NCBI GenBank assembly: GCA_949840855.1
Contig: CATKYP010000025.1
Location: 1 to 9,896, forward strand
From: an uncultured Bacilli bacterium
GTDB taxonomy: Bacteria; Bacillota_I; Bacilli_A; RF39; UBA660
Direction: 5' to 3'
DNA length: 9,896 nucleotides
The notes under the pieces are model-generated. The model searched no databases, was not told the DNA's origin, and saw nothing but the letters and a program-made list of their open reading frames with translations. Shown one piece after another: positions 1-7,104 of the stretch (its first letter is position 1; every line of letters starts with the position of its first letter). Made by a program: the position numbers and the translations under genes.

Positions 1-124
1 AATATTGAAAATCTTATTTTTAACGTCATTCCTTCTCTTTAATCACTTTACGTAAAGTTTTTATGCAATTGCCTTAATCTTTTGGAATGAAATTTCCTTA
101 AGATTGATTATACGAGTGAGAAAA
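1..124. other. Leader upstream of uvrB with a palindrome and an imperfect hairpin
   Basis: No gene can be supported here. There are two symmetric elements. ACTTTACGTAAAGT at 45-58 is a perfect 14-bp palindrome. At 76-105 the arms AATCTT/AAGATT and GGAA/TTCC form an imperfect hairpin with a two-base T-T mismatch and a 6-base loop, ending about 20 bases before the uvrB ATG. There is no T-run after the hairpin, so it is not a normal intrinsic terminator. I see no convincing -35/-10 pair for uvrB and no LexA-type GAAC-N4-GTTC box. The uvrB promoter may lie before the window, or uvrB may be cotranscribed with an upstream gene. Frames open at the left edge stop within about 55 bases and are not recognisable. 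Confidence 0.5.
114..120 (+). promoter_or_regulatory. uvrB ribosome binding site
   Basis: GAGTGAG lies four bases before the ATG at 125. It is a slightly weaker version of the AGGTGAT motif seen before the other genes of the window at 4-5 base spacing. It supports the ATG at 125 over the in-frame TTG at 104, which has no such sequence upstream. Confidence 0.6.
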
Positions 125-2071
125 ATGTTTAATTTAGTATCAAAATTTAAGCCAAGTGGTGACCAACCAGAAGCGATAAAAAAACTAGTAGAAGGAGTCC
201 AAAATGGCAAAAAAGAACAGGTCTTATTAGGAGCAACAGGGACTGGTAAAACCTTTACTATGGCGAATGTTATAGAAAAAACTGGTAAAAAGACATTAAT
301 ACTTGCCCATAATAAAACTTTAGCAGGTCAATTATATAGTGAAATGAAAGAACTGTTCCCTAATAATGCAGTATGCTACTTTGTTTCATACTACGATTAT
401 TACCAACCAGAAGCTTATGTACCATCAACTGACACATATATAGAAAAAGATTCCTCTATAAACGATGAGATAGATGAACTTAGACACTATGCTACTAGTA
501 ACCTCTTATCTAGAGATGATGTTATAGTAGTTGCAAGTGTCTCTTGTATTTATGGTATAGGTGAAGTTGAAGAATATAAAAATAAAATGTTAACTCTTTC
601 TGTAGGAGAAAATATAAAACGTGATAAGGTATTGGCAAAACTTGTTGAAATGCTTTATGAAAGAAATGATTTGGATTTTAAAAGGGGAACATTTAGAGTC
701 AGGGGCGACGTTTTAGAAATTATACCAACTAACCAAAATACAACAGGTTATAGAATAGAATTTTTTGGTGATGAGATAGATAGAATAAGTGAAATAGATA
801 GTTTAACAGGTAATATAATTACTAATAAAAAAAGCATAAGTATATTTCCAGCCAGTCATTTCGTTGTAAGTGATGATAAGCTTCATGAAGCTATTAAAAG
901 AATAAAAGAAGAATTAAAACTTCGTATTAAATACTTTAAAGACAATAATAAGCCATTAGAAGCGGAAAGAATAGAACAAAGAACAAACTATGATATGGAA
1001 ATGCTAGAAGAAACAGGCTTTTGTACAGGTATTGAGAATTATTCGCGTCCAATGTCAGGAAGAGAAGAAGGAGAAACTCCAACTACTTTGATAGATTTTT
1101 TAGGAGACGACTTTTTATTAATAGTTGATGAGTCACACGTAACTCTGCCACAAGTAAGAGGAATGTATAATGGGGATAGAGCACGTAAAATGAATCTAGT
1201 TGATTTTGGTTTCCGTTTGCCAAGTGCTCTTGATAATAGGCCACTAAAATTTGATGAATTTGAAAGTAAAATAAAACAAGCTATCTATGTATCAGCAACT
1301 CCAGGAGATTATGAACTTGAACACACAAATAATGAATATGTTGAACAGATAATTAGACCTACAGGACTACTCGATCCCACAATAGAAGTTAGATCTACAG
1401 ATGGACAAATAGATGACTTAATTAGTGAAATAAAAGAAAGAATAGAGAAAAATGAAAGAACTTTAATAACTACTCTAACTATTCGTATGGCAGAAGAATT
1501 AACTAATTATCTAAAAGAAACAGATATAAAAGTAGCTTATCTTCATGCTGAAGTAAAAACTTTAGAACGTTTGCAAATAATACATGATTTAAGAACGGGA
1601 AAATATGAATGTGTTGTAGGAATAAATCTTCTACGTGAGGGAATAGATATACCAGAAGTATCACTAATAGCAATACTCGATGCTGATAAGGAGGGCTTCT
1701 TGAGAAGTGAAAGAAGCCTAATTCAAACAATAGGTAGATGCGCTAGAAATGCAAGCGGACACGTTATAATGTATGCTGACAAAATAACTGATAGTATGAA
1801 TAAAGCTATGACAGAGACTGCACGTCGTCGTGCCATACAGGAAGAATATAATAAGAATCACAATATTACACCAACTACAATTAAGAAGGAAATAAGAGAA
1901 GTAATATCAAATATCGATACTTCTAAAGATAAAAAAATAAAAATGTCTAAAAAGGAAAAACAACTCCATATTGATAATTTAGAACAAGAGATGAAGGAAG
2001 CTGCTAAAAACTTAGATTTTGAAAGAGCAATGGAATTGCGTGATATCTTATTTGAATTAAAAACAAAATAA
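125..2071 (+). CDS. uvrB: Excinuclease ABC subunit UvrB
   Basis: UvrB is the DNA-bound helicase-like subunit of cytoplasmic nucleotide excision repair: UvrA loads it, it verifies the lesion, and it recruits UvrC. The 648-residue product is complete and of family length. Residues seen: Walker A GATGTGKT (36-43), the aromatic beta-hairpin YYDYYQPEAY (89-98) that inserts between strands, the DESH box (335-338), the helicase stretches GINLLREGIDIPEVS (499-513) and QTIGRCARN (534-542), and a C-terminal UVR domain (about 609-646) for UvrA/UvrC contact. An in-frame TTG at 104 would add seven residues, but UvrB proteins normally begin MF-LVSK-KPSGDQP, matching the ATG at 125, which also has a Shine-Dalgarno sequence. 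Motif VI reads GRCARN where GRAARN is usual. uvrA is not adjacent: a minus-strand gene separates them. No LexA box is visible upstream. Identification is certain. Confidence 0.98.
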   Translation: MFNLVSKFKPSGDQPEAIKKLVEGVQNGKKEQVLLGATGTGKTFTMANVIEKTGKKTLILAHNKTLAGQLYSEMKELFPNNAVCYFVSYYDYYQPEAYVPSTDTYIEKDSSINDEIDELRHYATSNLLSRDDVIVVASVSCIYGIGEVEEYKNKMLTLSVGENIKRDKVLAKLVEMLYERNDLDFKRGTFRVRGDVLEIIPTNQNTTGYRIEFFGDEIDRISEIDSLTGNIITNKKSISIFPASHFVVSDDKLHEAIKRIKEELKLRIKYFKDNNKPLEAERIEQRTNYDMEMLEETGFCTGIENYSRPMSGREEGETPTTLIDFLGDDFLLIVDESHVTLPQVRGMYNGDRARKMNLVDFGFRLPSALDNRPLKFDEFESKIKQAIYVSATPGDYELEHTNNEYVEQIIRPTGLLDPTIEVRSTDGQIDDLISEIKERIEKNERTLITTLTIRMAEELTNYLKETDIKVAYLHAEVKTLERLQIIHDLRTGKYECVVGINLLREGIDIPEVSLIAILDADKEGFLRSERSLIQTIGRCARNASGHVIMYADKITDSMNKAMTETARRRAIQEEYNKNHNITPTTIKKEIREVISNIDTSKDKKIKMSKKEKQLHIDNLEQEMKEAAKNLDFERAMELRDILFELKTK

Positions 2072-2074
2072 AAG

Positions 2075-2100
2075 AAAAAAGTCAAATACTGACTTTTTTT
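2075..2100. terminator. Bidirectional intrinsic terminator between uvrB and the GNAT gene
   Basis: A 10-bp perfect stem (AAAAAAGTCA with TGACTTTTTT) closes a 5-base loop and ends in seven Ts, starting four bases after the uvrB stop. The left arm's A-run becomes a T-run on the other strand, so the hairpin can also stop transcription of the convergent minus-strand gene, whose stop lies 60 bases away at 2161. Bases 2101-2160 show nothing else. Confidence 0.88.
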
Positions 2101-2160
2101 GTATAGAAATAGAACTAAACTAATAATTCATAATATTAAACATAAAAACTAAAATATAAG

Positions 2161-3660
2161 TTAATTATTTAAAATCTTCTTTAGACATTTATCATCATCT
2201 AAAACTAAATCATTTGTTTTAGTATAATAGTACATATCCCAAAGTCTTCCATTTATATAATATGAGCTTAATCTAGTCCCACTAAATTCACAATTTTTTT
2301 TATGTAAATTAAGTGATGGTTCATTAAATTCAAAAATAGCACTAGTCACACTTGCATATCCTATAGAAAATAACTCATTATAAAATTTATTGATAACCAT
2401 AGAGCCAAGACCTCTTCCTTGTAATGAAGGATCAATTCCCATTTCTATTTCAGCATTTTTACTATTAGCATTATTTCTTAATATATTAATAAAACCACAA
2501 TAATCGTTACTAAAATTAACAAGTATATAACTATAATTCATAATCTGGTTTAGTAAAGAATTATTACACTTATCTTTTTGAATCATATACTTATCTTCTC
2601 CTAAAGGAATAGAAAATTTATCTCTATTTTGCATTGCAATCATATGTCCTAAAACTATATTATCTATATCTACTTCGAATTTCTGAAAACTGTGAGGGTT
2701 TATTAATTTATAATTATTTTCTAATAATATATACTCATCTAGTTCTTTTTTATCTGTATTAAAAACAGATATATCATAAGAAATATTTTTTGGAATAACA
2801 AATTCTTCATTCATTTTCATTTTAGGAATATGTTGAAACATTATTTTTGATTCAATTTTTCCTTCATTTAAAGAAGCAAGTGGTATTTGCCCATAATAGT
2901 TCAATTTAGACTCTTCTATTATATCGAGAGTATTATAATCACTGCCAGAGACGCAAAAACATACATTATAAATATTAAGACTGTGGACATAATCAAGATA
3001 ATCATCAATTACAGAACTAGAAAATACCTCTATAATATCATCTCCTAAAGATTTATCTAAAAATAATTTTAGATCAGTTCTCTCATTAGACCAAATAACA
3101 TTATTTAATCCTATGATTCCAATTATTCTATCTCTATATCTTATTGAAAAAGGATAAATCATATTAGGAAGAGAATAATACTCAGAAAACTTATCTAAAA
3201 CCTCTTGTGATATACCAGGAATCAATAAACTATTTGATCTTGCTTGCCTTCCATTAAATATATGATTACTTTTCTTTACTTCAGAATAACCTGGATCTTT
3301 AAAAATAATTTCTTCTTCAATTGTAAGTCTTAGAGAGTCCCACATCCAACTTCTATATTCACTAAGTATTTCATTTTTATCATCTTCATTAATAAGTGGA
3401 TAGTTTATTTCTAGTCTGATTGATGCCATATGTTCCTGCTCATCAATATTATATAAACCTATATATCCTATATAATTTTTATTACAATCAGTAATTGATG
3501 CTCTATAATTTTCATTCAAACTATTAATAACATCTTCTGCCTTTTTTGTTGAAATTTTAGAATTAGATTTTATAAGCCTTAATGTAGAGTCATAATACGT
3601 ATCAAAACTCCCTATAAAAAATTTATTAGTTTTAAATTTTGGTATAAAAAACGTTTCCAC
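2161..3660 (-). CDS. Multi-module GNAT-family acetyltransferase-like protein
   Basis: This is a 499-residue protein with a clear acyl-CoA-dependent GNAT domain at the C-terminus (about 380-482): GFINIL (389-394), NAEIEMGID (402-410), the acetyl-CoA pyrophosphate loop QGRGLG (414-419) and NEPSLNLHKKN (446-456), as in RimJ/RimL-type enzymes. Residues about 170-275 repeat the fold in degenerate form (GIIGL 181-185, RTDLKLFLD 194-202, NTLDIIEESKLNYYG 243-257) but carry LGDD in place of the loop. A third, weaker copy may lie at 60-115 (GYIGLYNID, SIRLEI). The substrate is unknown; only the last module looks able to bind acetyl-CoA. No signal peptide or membrane segment is seen, so it is probably cytoplasmic. 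The start is GTG, fixed by AGGTGAA five bases upstream. The gene stands alone, with its own promoter, between uvrB and uvrA. The GNAT call for the C-terminus is firm; the multi-module reading is inference. Confidence 0.85.
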   Translation of the reverse strand: METFFIPKFKTNKFFIGSFDTYYDSTLRLIKSNSKISTKKAEDVINSLNENYRASITDCNKNYIGYIGLYNIDEQEHMASIRLEINYPLINEDDKNEILSEYRSWMWDSLRLTIEEEIIFKDPGYSEVKKSNHIFNGRQARSNSLLIPGISQEVLDKFSEYYSLPNMIYPFSIRYRDRIIGIIGLNNVIWSNERTDLKLFLDKSLGDDIIEVFSSSVIDDYLDYVHSLNIYNVCFCVSGSDYNTLDIIEESKLNYYGQIPLASLNEGKIESKIMFQHIPKMKMNEEFVIPKNISYDISVFNTDKKELDEYILLENNYKLINPHSFQKFEVDIDNIVLGHMIAMQNRDKFSIPLGEDKYMIQKDKCNNSLLNQIMNYSYILVNFSNDYCGFINILRNNANSKNAEIEMGIDPSLQGRGLGSMVINKFYNELFSIGYASVTSAIFEFNEPSLNLHKKNCEFSGTRLSSYYINGRLWDMYYYTKTNDLVLDDDKCLKKILNN

Positions 3661-3665
3661 TTTTA

Positions 3666-3672
3666 TTCACCT
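3666..3672 (-). promoter_or_regulatory. Ribosome binding site of the GNAT gene
   Basis: AGGTGAA on the minus strand sits five bases before the GTG at 3660-3658. This is the same spacing as before uvrA, the yvlD-like gene and yvcK, and it is what fixes the non-ATG start. Confidence 0.75.
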
Positions 3673-3684
3673 CTAATGGAGCAT

Positions 3685-3713
3685 ATTATAACACAATAGA
3701 AACTTTTTGTATA
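3685..3713 (-). promoter_or_regulatory. Promoter of the GNAT gene (extended -10)
   Basis: On the minus strand, TATACA (3713-3708) is a 4/6 match to the -35 box, followed by a 17-base spacer and a perfect TATAAT (3690-3685) preceded by TGT, an extended -10. Transcription would start near 3678, giving a leader of about 18 bases. The core TGTTATAATATG is identical to that of the divergent uvrA promoter. Confidence 0.72.
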
Positions 3714-3722
3714 GAAGTTTAA

Positions 3723-3758
3723 AATATTAATATAAAAACAAATATTAATATAAAAACA
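3723..3758. repeat. Exact 18-bp tandem duplication between divergent promoters
   Basis: AATATTAATATAAAAACA occurs twice head to tail (3723-3740 and 3741-3758) without mismatch. Each copy holds the perfect 10-bp palindrome ATATTAATAT (3724-3733 and 3742-3751), so two symmetric sites lie 18 bp apart. The repeat is upstream of both the GNAT and uvrA promoters. It could be a paired operator, a bent A-tract element, or a simple slippage duplication in AT-rich DNA. Confidence 0.85.
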
Positions 3759-3782
3759 AAAAAGGATAATTCCTATAAAAAA

Positions 3783-3814
3783 CTGACAAAAAAGTAAAAA
3801 ATATATGTTATAAT
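3783..3814 (+). promoter_or_regulatory. Promoter of uvrA (extended -10)
   Basis: A perfect TATAAT (3809-3814) is preceded by TGT, an extended -10. The best -35-like hexamer, CTGACA (3783-3788, 5/6), is 20 bases away, longer than the ideal 17, so the extended -10 probably carries most of the strength. The expected start near 3821 would give a leader of only about 13 bases, beginning almost at the Shine-Dalgarno sequence. It probably drives the whole uvrA-whiA cluster. No LexA box overlaps it. Confidence 0.7.
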
Positions 3815-3821
3815 ATGGGGC

Positions 3822-3828
3822 AGGTGAT
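3822..3828 (+). promoter_or_regulatory. uvrA ribosome binding site
   Basis: AGGTGAT, complementary to the 16S rRNA 3' end, lies five bases before the ATG at 3834. Nearly the same motif and spacing recur before the yvlD-like gene (GGGTGAT, 6652-6658) and yvcK (AGGTGAT, 7900-7906). Confidence 0.8.
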
Positions 3829-3833
3829 GTAGT

Positions 3834-6647
3834 ATGGATAAAATTATAATTAAAGGAGCTCGTGAAAATAATTTAAAGAATATTTCCTTAGAGCTGCCAA
3901 AAAATAAATTAATAGTAATGACAGGTGTATCAGGAAGCGGAAAAAGTAGTCTAGCTTTCGATACTATTTATGCTGAAGGAGAAAGAAGATATATGGAAAG
4001 TCTTTCAGCTTATGCTAGACAGTTTTTAGGAAATAGTGAAAAACCTGATGTAGACTCTATTGAAGGATTAAGCCCAGCAATTAGTATAGATCAAAAAACA
4101 ACAAGTAAAAACCCTCGTTCAACAGTTGGAACAGTAACAGAAATATATGATTACTTAAGACTTTTATATGCAAGAGTTGGAACTTCATACTGTCCAAATC
4201 ATCATATACCAATATCAAGACAAAGCATTGAAGAAATGGTTAATAAACTAAAAGAATATGATGAAGGAACTAAAATGATTATAATGTCTCCAGTAGTTGA
4301 CGGAGAAAAAGGAACACATAAAGATTTATTAGATAATCTTAGAAAAGAAGGATACATAAGAGTAAGGATTAATGGAGAAAACTATGATCTATCAGAAGAT
4401 ATACATTTAGAAAAAAATAAAAAAGATAAAATTGAAGTCATAATAGATCGCATTGTTTTAAAAGAAGAAAGTTATCCAAGATTAACAGAAGCAGTAGAAA
4501 ATGCTACTAAATTATCAAATGGGAAAGTAATAATAGAAGTATTAGGAGAAAATCATAAAGAATTAGTATTTTCAGAATCTTTTGCTTGTCCATATTGCGA
4601 ATTTTCTCTAGCAGAATTAGAACCAAGAACCTTCAGTTTTAATGCTCCATATGGTGCTTGTCCAGATTGCAAAGGACTAGGATTAAAACTTCAAATAGAT
4701 GTAGATTTAGTAATACCTGATAAAAGTTTAAGTATAAATGAAGGTTGTATTAAAACATTAACTGATGATCAGGATAGCATAGACTATAAAAAGTTAGAAT
4801 GTATGTGTAAACACTATAAAATAAATATGAATAAATCATTTGCTAAACTTACTAAACAACAACAAAACTATATACTATATGGAAGTGATGAAATAATATC
4901 ATTCAAATACAAGTCAAAAAGTGGTAATAACTATAATAGTAGTGACTATTATGAAGGAATTATCAATAATCTTGAAAGACGTTATATGGAAACAAGCAGT
5001 ACTTGGATCCGTGACTGGCTAGAAAACTATATGGTAGAGCACATTTGTGAAACTTGTAATGGCGCTAGACTAAAAGATGAAGTATTAACAGTCTTAATAG
5101 GAGATAAAAACATTTATGAAGTAACTTGTATGAGCATCAAAGAATTAGTTAAATTTTTTGATAATATAAAACTATCAGAAGAACAAACAAAAATTGCCGA
5201 TTTAGTTCTAAAAGAAATAAAATCTCGCTTGTCTTTTCTAGCTAATGTCGGACTAGAATATTTAACGCTAGCAAGAAGTGCTGCAACACTATCAGGTGGA
5301 GAATCCCAAAGAATACGTCTTGCAACTCAAATAGGTTCACGATTAACAGGTGTTTTATATGTTCTAGATGAGCCTAGTATTGGTCTTCACCAAAGAGATA
5401 ATGAAAAATTAATTAAATCAATGCAAGAAATGAGAGACTTAGGAAATACTTTAATTGTTGTAGAACACGATACAGATACAATGCTAGCATCAGACTACTT
5501 AGTAGATATTGGACCAGAAGCTGGAGAAAATGGTGGACGAGTAATGGCTAAAGGAACACCAGAAGAAGTTATGAAAGAAGAAAATAGCCTAACAGGACAA
5601 TATCTTAGTGGCAAAAGATGTATTGAAATCCCAAAAACAAGAAGAAAAGGTAATAAAAAGTACATAGAGATAAAAGGTGCAAAAAGTCACAATCTTAAAA
5701 ATATAAATGCCAAAATTCCTCTTGGAACACTAACTTGTATCACTGGAGTATCAGGAAGTGGAAAAAGTAGTTTAATAAATGATATAATGTGTAAAGCAAT
5801 TTCAAAAGAATTATACAAAACTAAAGAAAAACCAGGAGAACATAAAAAAGTCCTTGGAATAGAAAATTTAGATAAAATAGTATCTATCTCCCAAAATCCT
5901 ATAGGAAGAACCCCAAGAAGTAATCCAGCAACTTATACTGGAGTATTTGATGATATAAGAGAATTATTTACAACAACCAAGGAAGCTAAAATGCATGGTT
6001 TTGAAAAAAATAGATTTTCATTCAATGTAAAAGGAGGTCGCTGTGAAGCATGTCGTGGAGATGGAGTTAAAAAAATAGAAATGCATTTTCTACCTGATGT
6101 ATATGTTCCTTGTGAAATTTGTCACGGAACTAGATATAATACAGAAACTCTAAGCATAAAATATAAGGACAAAAATATTGCTGAAGTCTTAGATATGCGT
6201 GTTACAGAAGCCTTAGAATTTTTTGAAAATATTCCAAAAATAAAGCATAAATTACAAGTTTTAGAAGATGTTGGACTAGGCTATATTAGACTAGGTCAAA
6301 GTGCTCCAACTCTATCAGGAGGAGAAGCAGAACGTGTAAAACTTGCAAAAGAGCTTCAAAGAAAAGCAACAGGAAAAACCTTGTTTGTGCTAGATGAACC
6401 AACAACAGGGCTTCATATGGAAGATATTAAGCGCTTACTTGCAATTTTACATAAAATAGTGGATAATAAAGATACTGTAGTAGTAATTGAACATAACCTA
6501 GATGTTATAAAAACAGCGGATTATATTATTGATTTAGGACCAGAGGGAGGAGACCTTGGGGGAGAAATAATAGCAGAGGGTACTCCTGAAGAAGTAATTA
6601 AAAATGAAAAATCATATACAGGTAAGTTCTTAAAGAAACTATTCTAA
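3834..6647 (+). CDS. uvrA: Excinuclease ABC subunit UvrA
   Basis: UvrA is the dimeric ABC-type ATPase that scans DNA for bulky damage and hands the site to UvrB in nucleotide excision repair. The 937-residue product is complete. Two ABC halves are intact. Half I has Walker A GVSGSGKS (31-38), signature LSGGESQR (486-493), Walker B with D512-E513, and switch His545. Half II has Walker A GVSGSGKS (638-645), signature LSGGE (827-831), Walker B with D854-E855, and switch His887. Zinc-binding cysteine pairs are seen at C252/C255 with C276/C279 and at C737/C740 with C760/C763; a further pair is C405/C408. It is the first gene of the five-gene plus-strand cluster, 16 bases before the next gene, and has its own extended -10 promoter rather than following uvrB directly. 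No substitutions were noticed at the catalytic residues. Identification is certain. Confidence 0.99.
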   Translation: MDKIIIKGARENNLKNISLELPKNKLIVMTGVSGSGKSSLAFDTIYAEGERRYMESLSAYARQFLGNSEKPDVDSIEGLSPAISIDQKTTSKNPRSTVGTVTEIYDYLRLLYARVGTSYCPNHHIPISRQSIEEMVNKLKEYDEGTKMIIMSPVVDGEKGTHKDLLDNLRKEGYIRVRINGENYDLSEDIHLEKNKKDKIEVIIDRIVLKEESYPRLTEAVENATKLSNGKVIIEVLGENHKELVFSESFACPYCEFSLAELEPRTFSFNAPYGACPDCKGLGLKLQIDVDLVIPDKSLSINEGCIKTLTDDQDSIDYKKLECMCKHYKINMNKSFAKLTKQQQNYILYGSDEIISFKYKSKSGNNYNSSDYYEGIINNLERRYMETSSTWIRDWLENYMVEHICETCNGARLKDEVLTVLIGDKNIYEVTCMSIKELVKFFDNIKLSEEQTKIADLVLKEIKSRLSFLANVGLEYLTLARSAATLSGGESQRIRLATQIGSRLTGVLYVLDEPSIGLHQRDNEKLIKSMQEMRDLGNTLIVVEHDTDTMLASDYLVDIGPEAGENGGRVMAKGTPEEVMKEENSLTGQYLSGKRCIEIPKTRRKGNKKYIEIKGAKSHNLKNINAKIPLGTLTCITGVSGSGKSSLINDIMCKAISKELYKTKEKPGEHKKVLGIENLDKIVSISQNPIGRTPRSNPATYTGVFDDIRELFTTTKEAKMHGFEKNRFSFNVKGGRCEACRGDGVKKIEMHFLPDVYVPCEICHGTRYNTETLSIKYKDKNIAEVLDMRVTEALEFFENIPKIKHKLQVLEDVGLGYIRLGQSAPTLSGGEAERVKLAKELQRKATGKTLFVLDEPTTGLHMEDIKRLLAILHKIVDNKDTVVVIEHNLDVIKTADYIIDLGPEGGDLGGEIIAEGTPEEVIKNEKSYTGKFLKKLF

Positions 6648-6663
6648 AAAAGGGTGATATAGA

Positions 6664-7104
6664 ATGAAACTAATTATAAAGGAAAAAGGTAAATTACGTC
6701 TTAATGCATTTATAGATTGGCTAATTTATATGTTATCTTATACATTAGTTTTAATTTTTGTATCATCTTTTTTTAATAGTATGTATATAGATAAAAAACA
6801 TTATTTTATTTATTCTCTTTTAATAACACTAATTGTCTATATTTTAAACAAAACTGTAAAGCCAACCTTAGTAAAATTAACAATACCAATAACAGGAATA
6901 ACTCTTGGTCTATTTTATCCATGTATTAATTTATTTATCTTAAAAGTAGCAGATTGGATTTTAGGAACACATTTTAATTTAGAAAATATATTTATTGCTT
7001 TAATAATATCAATTTTACTATCTACTTGTAATTTTTTAGTTGATGGGCTTATAATAAAACCAATCTTAAAACGTTTCAAAAAAGAGGGTGAAGAACTTGA
7101 ATAG
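6664..7104 (+). CDS. YvlD-like four-helix membrane protein (PF04020, phage holin superfamily IV)
   Basis: This is a 146-residue integral membrane protein with four hydrophobic segments at roughly 15-36, 47-62, 72-98 and 107-128. The central motif with KP (66-67), then LTIPITGITLGL (72-83) and an N-rich turn into the next helix, is typical of the YvlD/DUF360 family. That family is annotated as 'phage holin' by resemblance, although bacterial members are chromosomal and their function is not established. The C-terminal tail is charged (KRFKKEGEELE). The start is ATG with GGGTGAT five bases upstream. It follows uvrA by 16 bases and overlaps lgt by eight. In B. subtilis yvlD also lies between uvrA and lgt, which supports the assignment. 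No prophage genes surround it, so a lysis role is unlikely. A role in the envelope, alongside Lgt, is inference. Confidence 0.85.
   Translation: MKLIIKEKGKLRLNAFIDWLIYMLSYTLVLIFVSSFFNSMYIDKKHYFIYSLLITLIVYILNKTVKPTLVKLTIPITGITLGLFYPCINLFILKVADWILGTHFNLENIFIALIISILLSTCNFLVDGLIIKPILKRFKKEGEELE
7084..7092 (+). promoter_or_regulatory. lgt ribosome binding site inside the upstream gene
   Basis: GAGGGTGAA lies within the last codons of the yvlD-like gene and ends four bases before a TTG at 7097. The alternative GTG start at 7088 falls inside this motif and so would have no Shine-Dalgarno sequence at normal spacing. The site therefore points to TTG as the true lgt start. Confidence 0.72.

Noticed and set aside
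1..29. Start of a divergent minus-strand gene at the ATG 29-27, preceded by AAGGA
   Set aside because: The purine stretch abuts the ATG with no spacing, unlike the 4-5 bases seen elsewhere, and only nine codons are visible.
1..42. Tail of an upstream plus-strand gene (13 codons to TAA at 40-42), or a 17-residue hydrophobic tail in the next frame
   Set aside because: Both are too short to recognise, and neither can be preferred.
104..124. TTG at 104 as the uvrB start
   Set aside because: It has no ribosome binding site, and UvrB family N-termini match the in-frame ATG at 125, which does.
1503..1730. Minus-strand open frame inside uvrB (likewise 1858-2085, 6915-7148 and 7839-8270)
   Set aside because: These are antisense shadows of well-identified genes, with low-complexity translations and no ribosome binding sites or family features.
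3763..3774. AGGATAATTCCT as a minus-strand terminator (T-run follows on that strand)
   Set aside because: Only a 4-bp stem, with no gene to terminate; it lies between two divergent promoters.
6664..7104. Prophage holin, hence a prophage remnant
   Set aside because: The protein matches the chromosomal YvlD family, and all neighbours are housekeeping genes; no phage gene is present.
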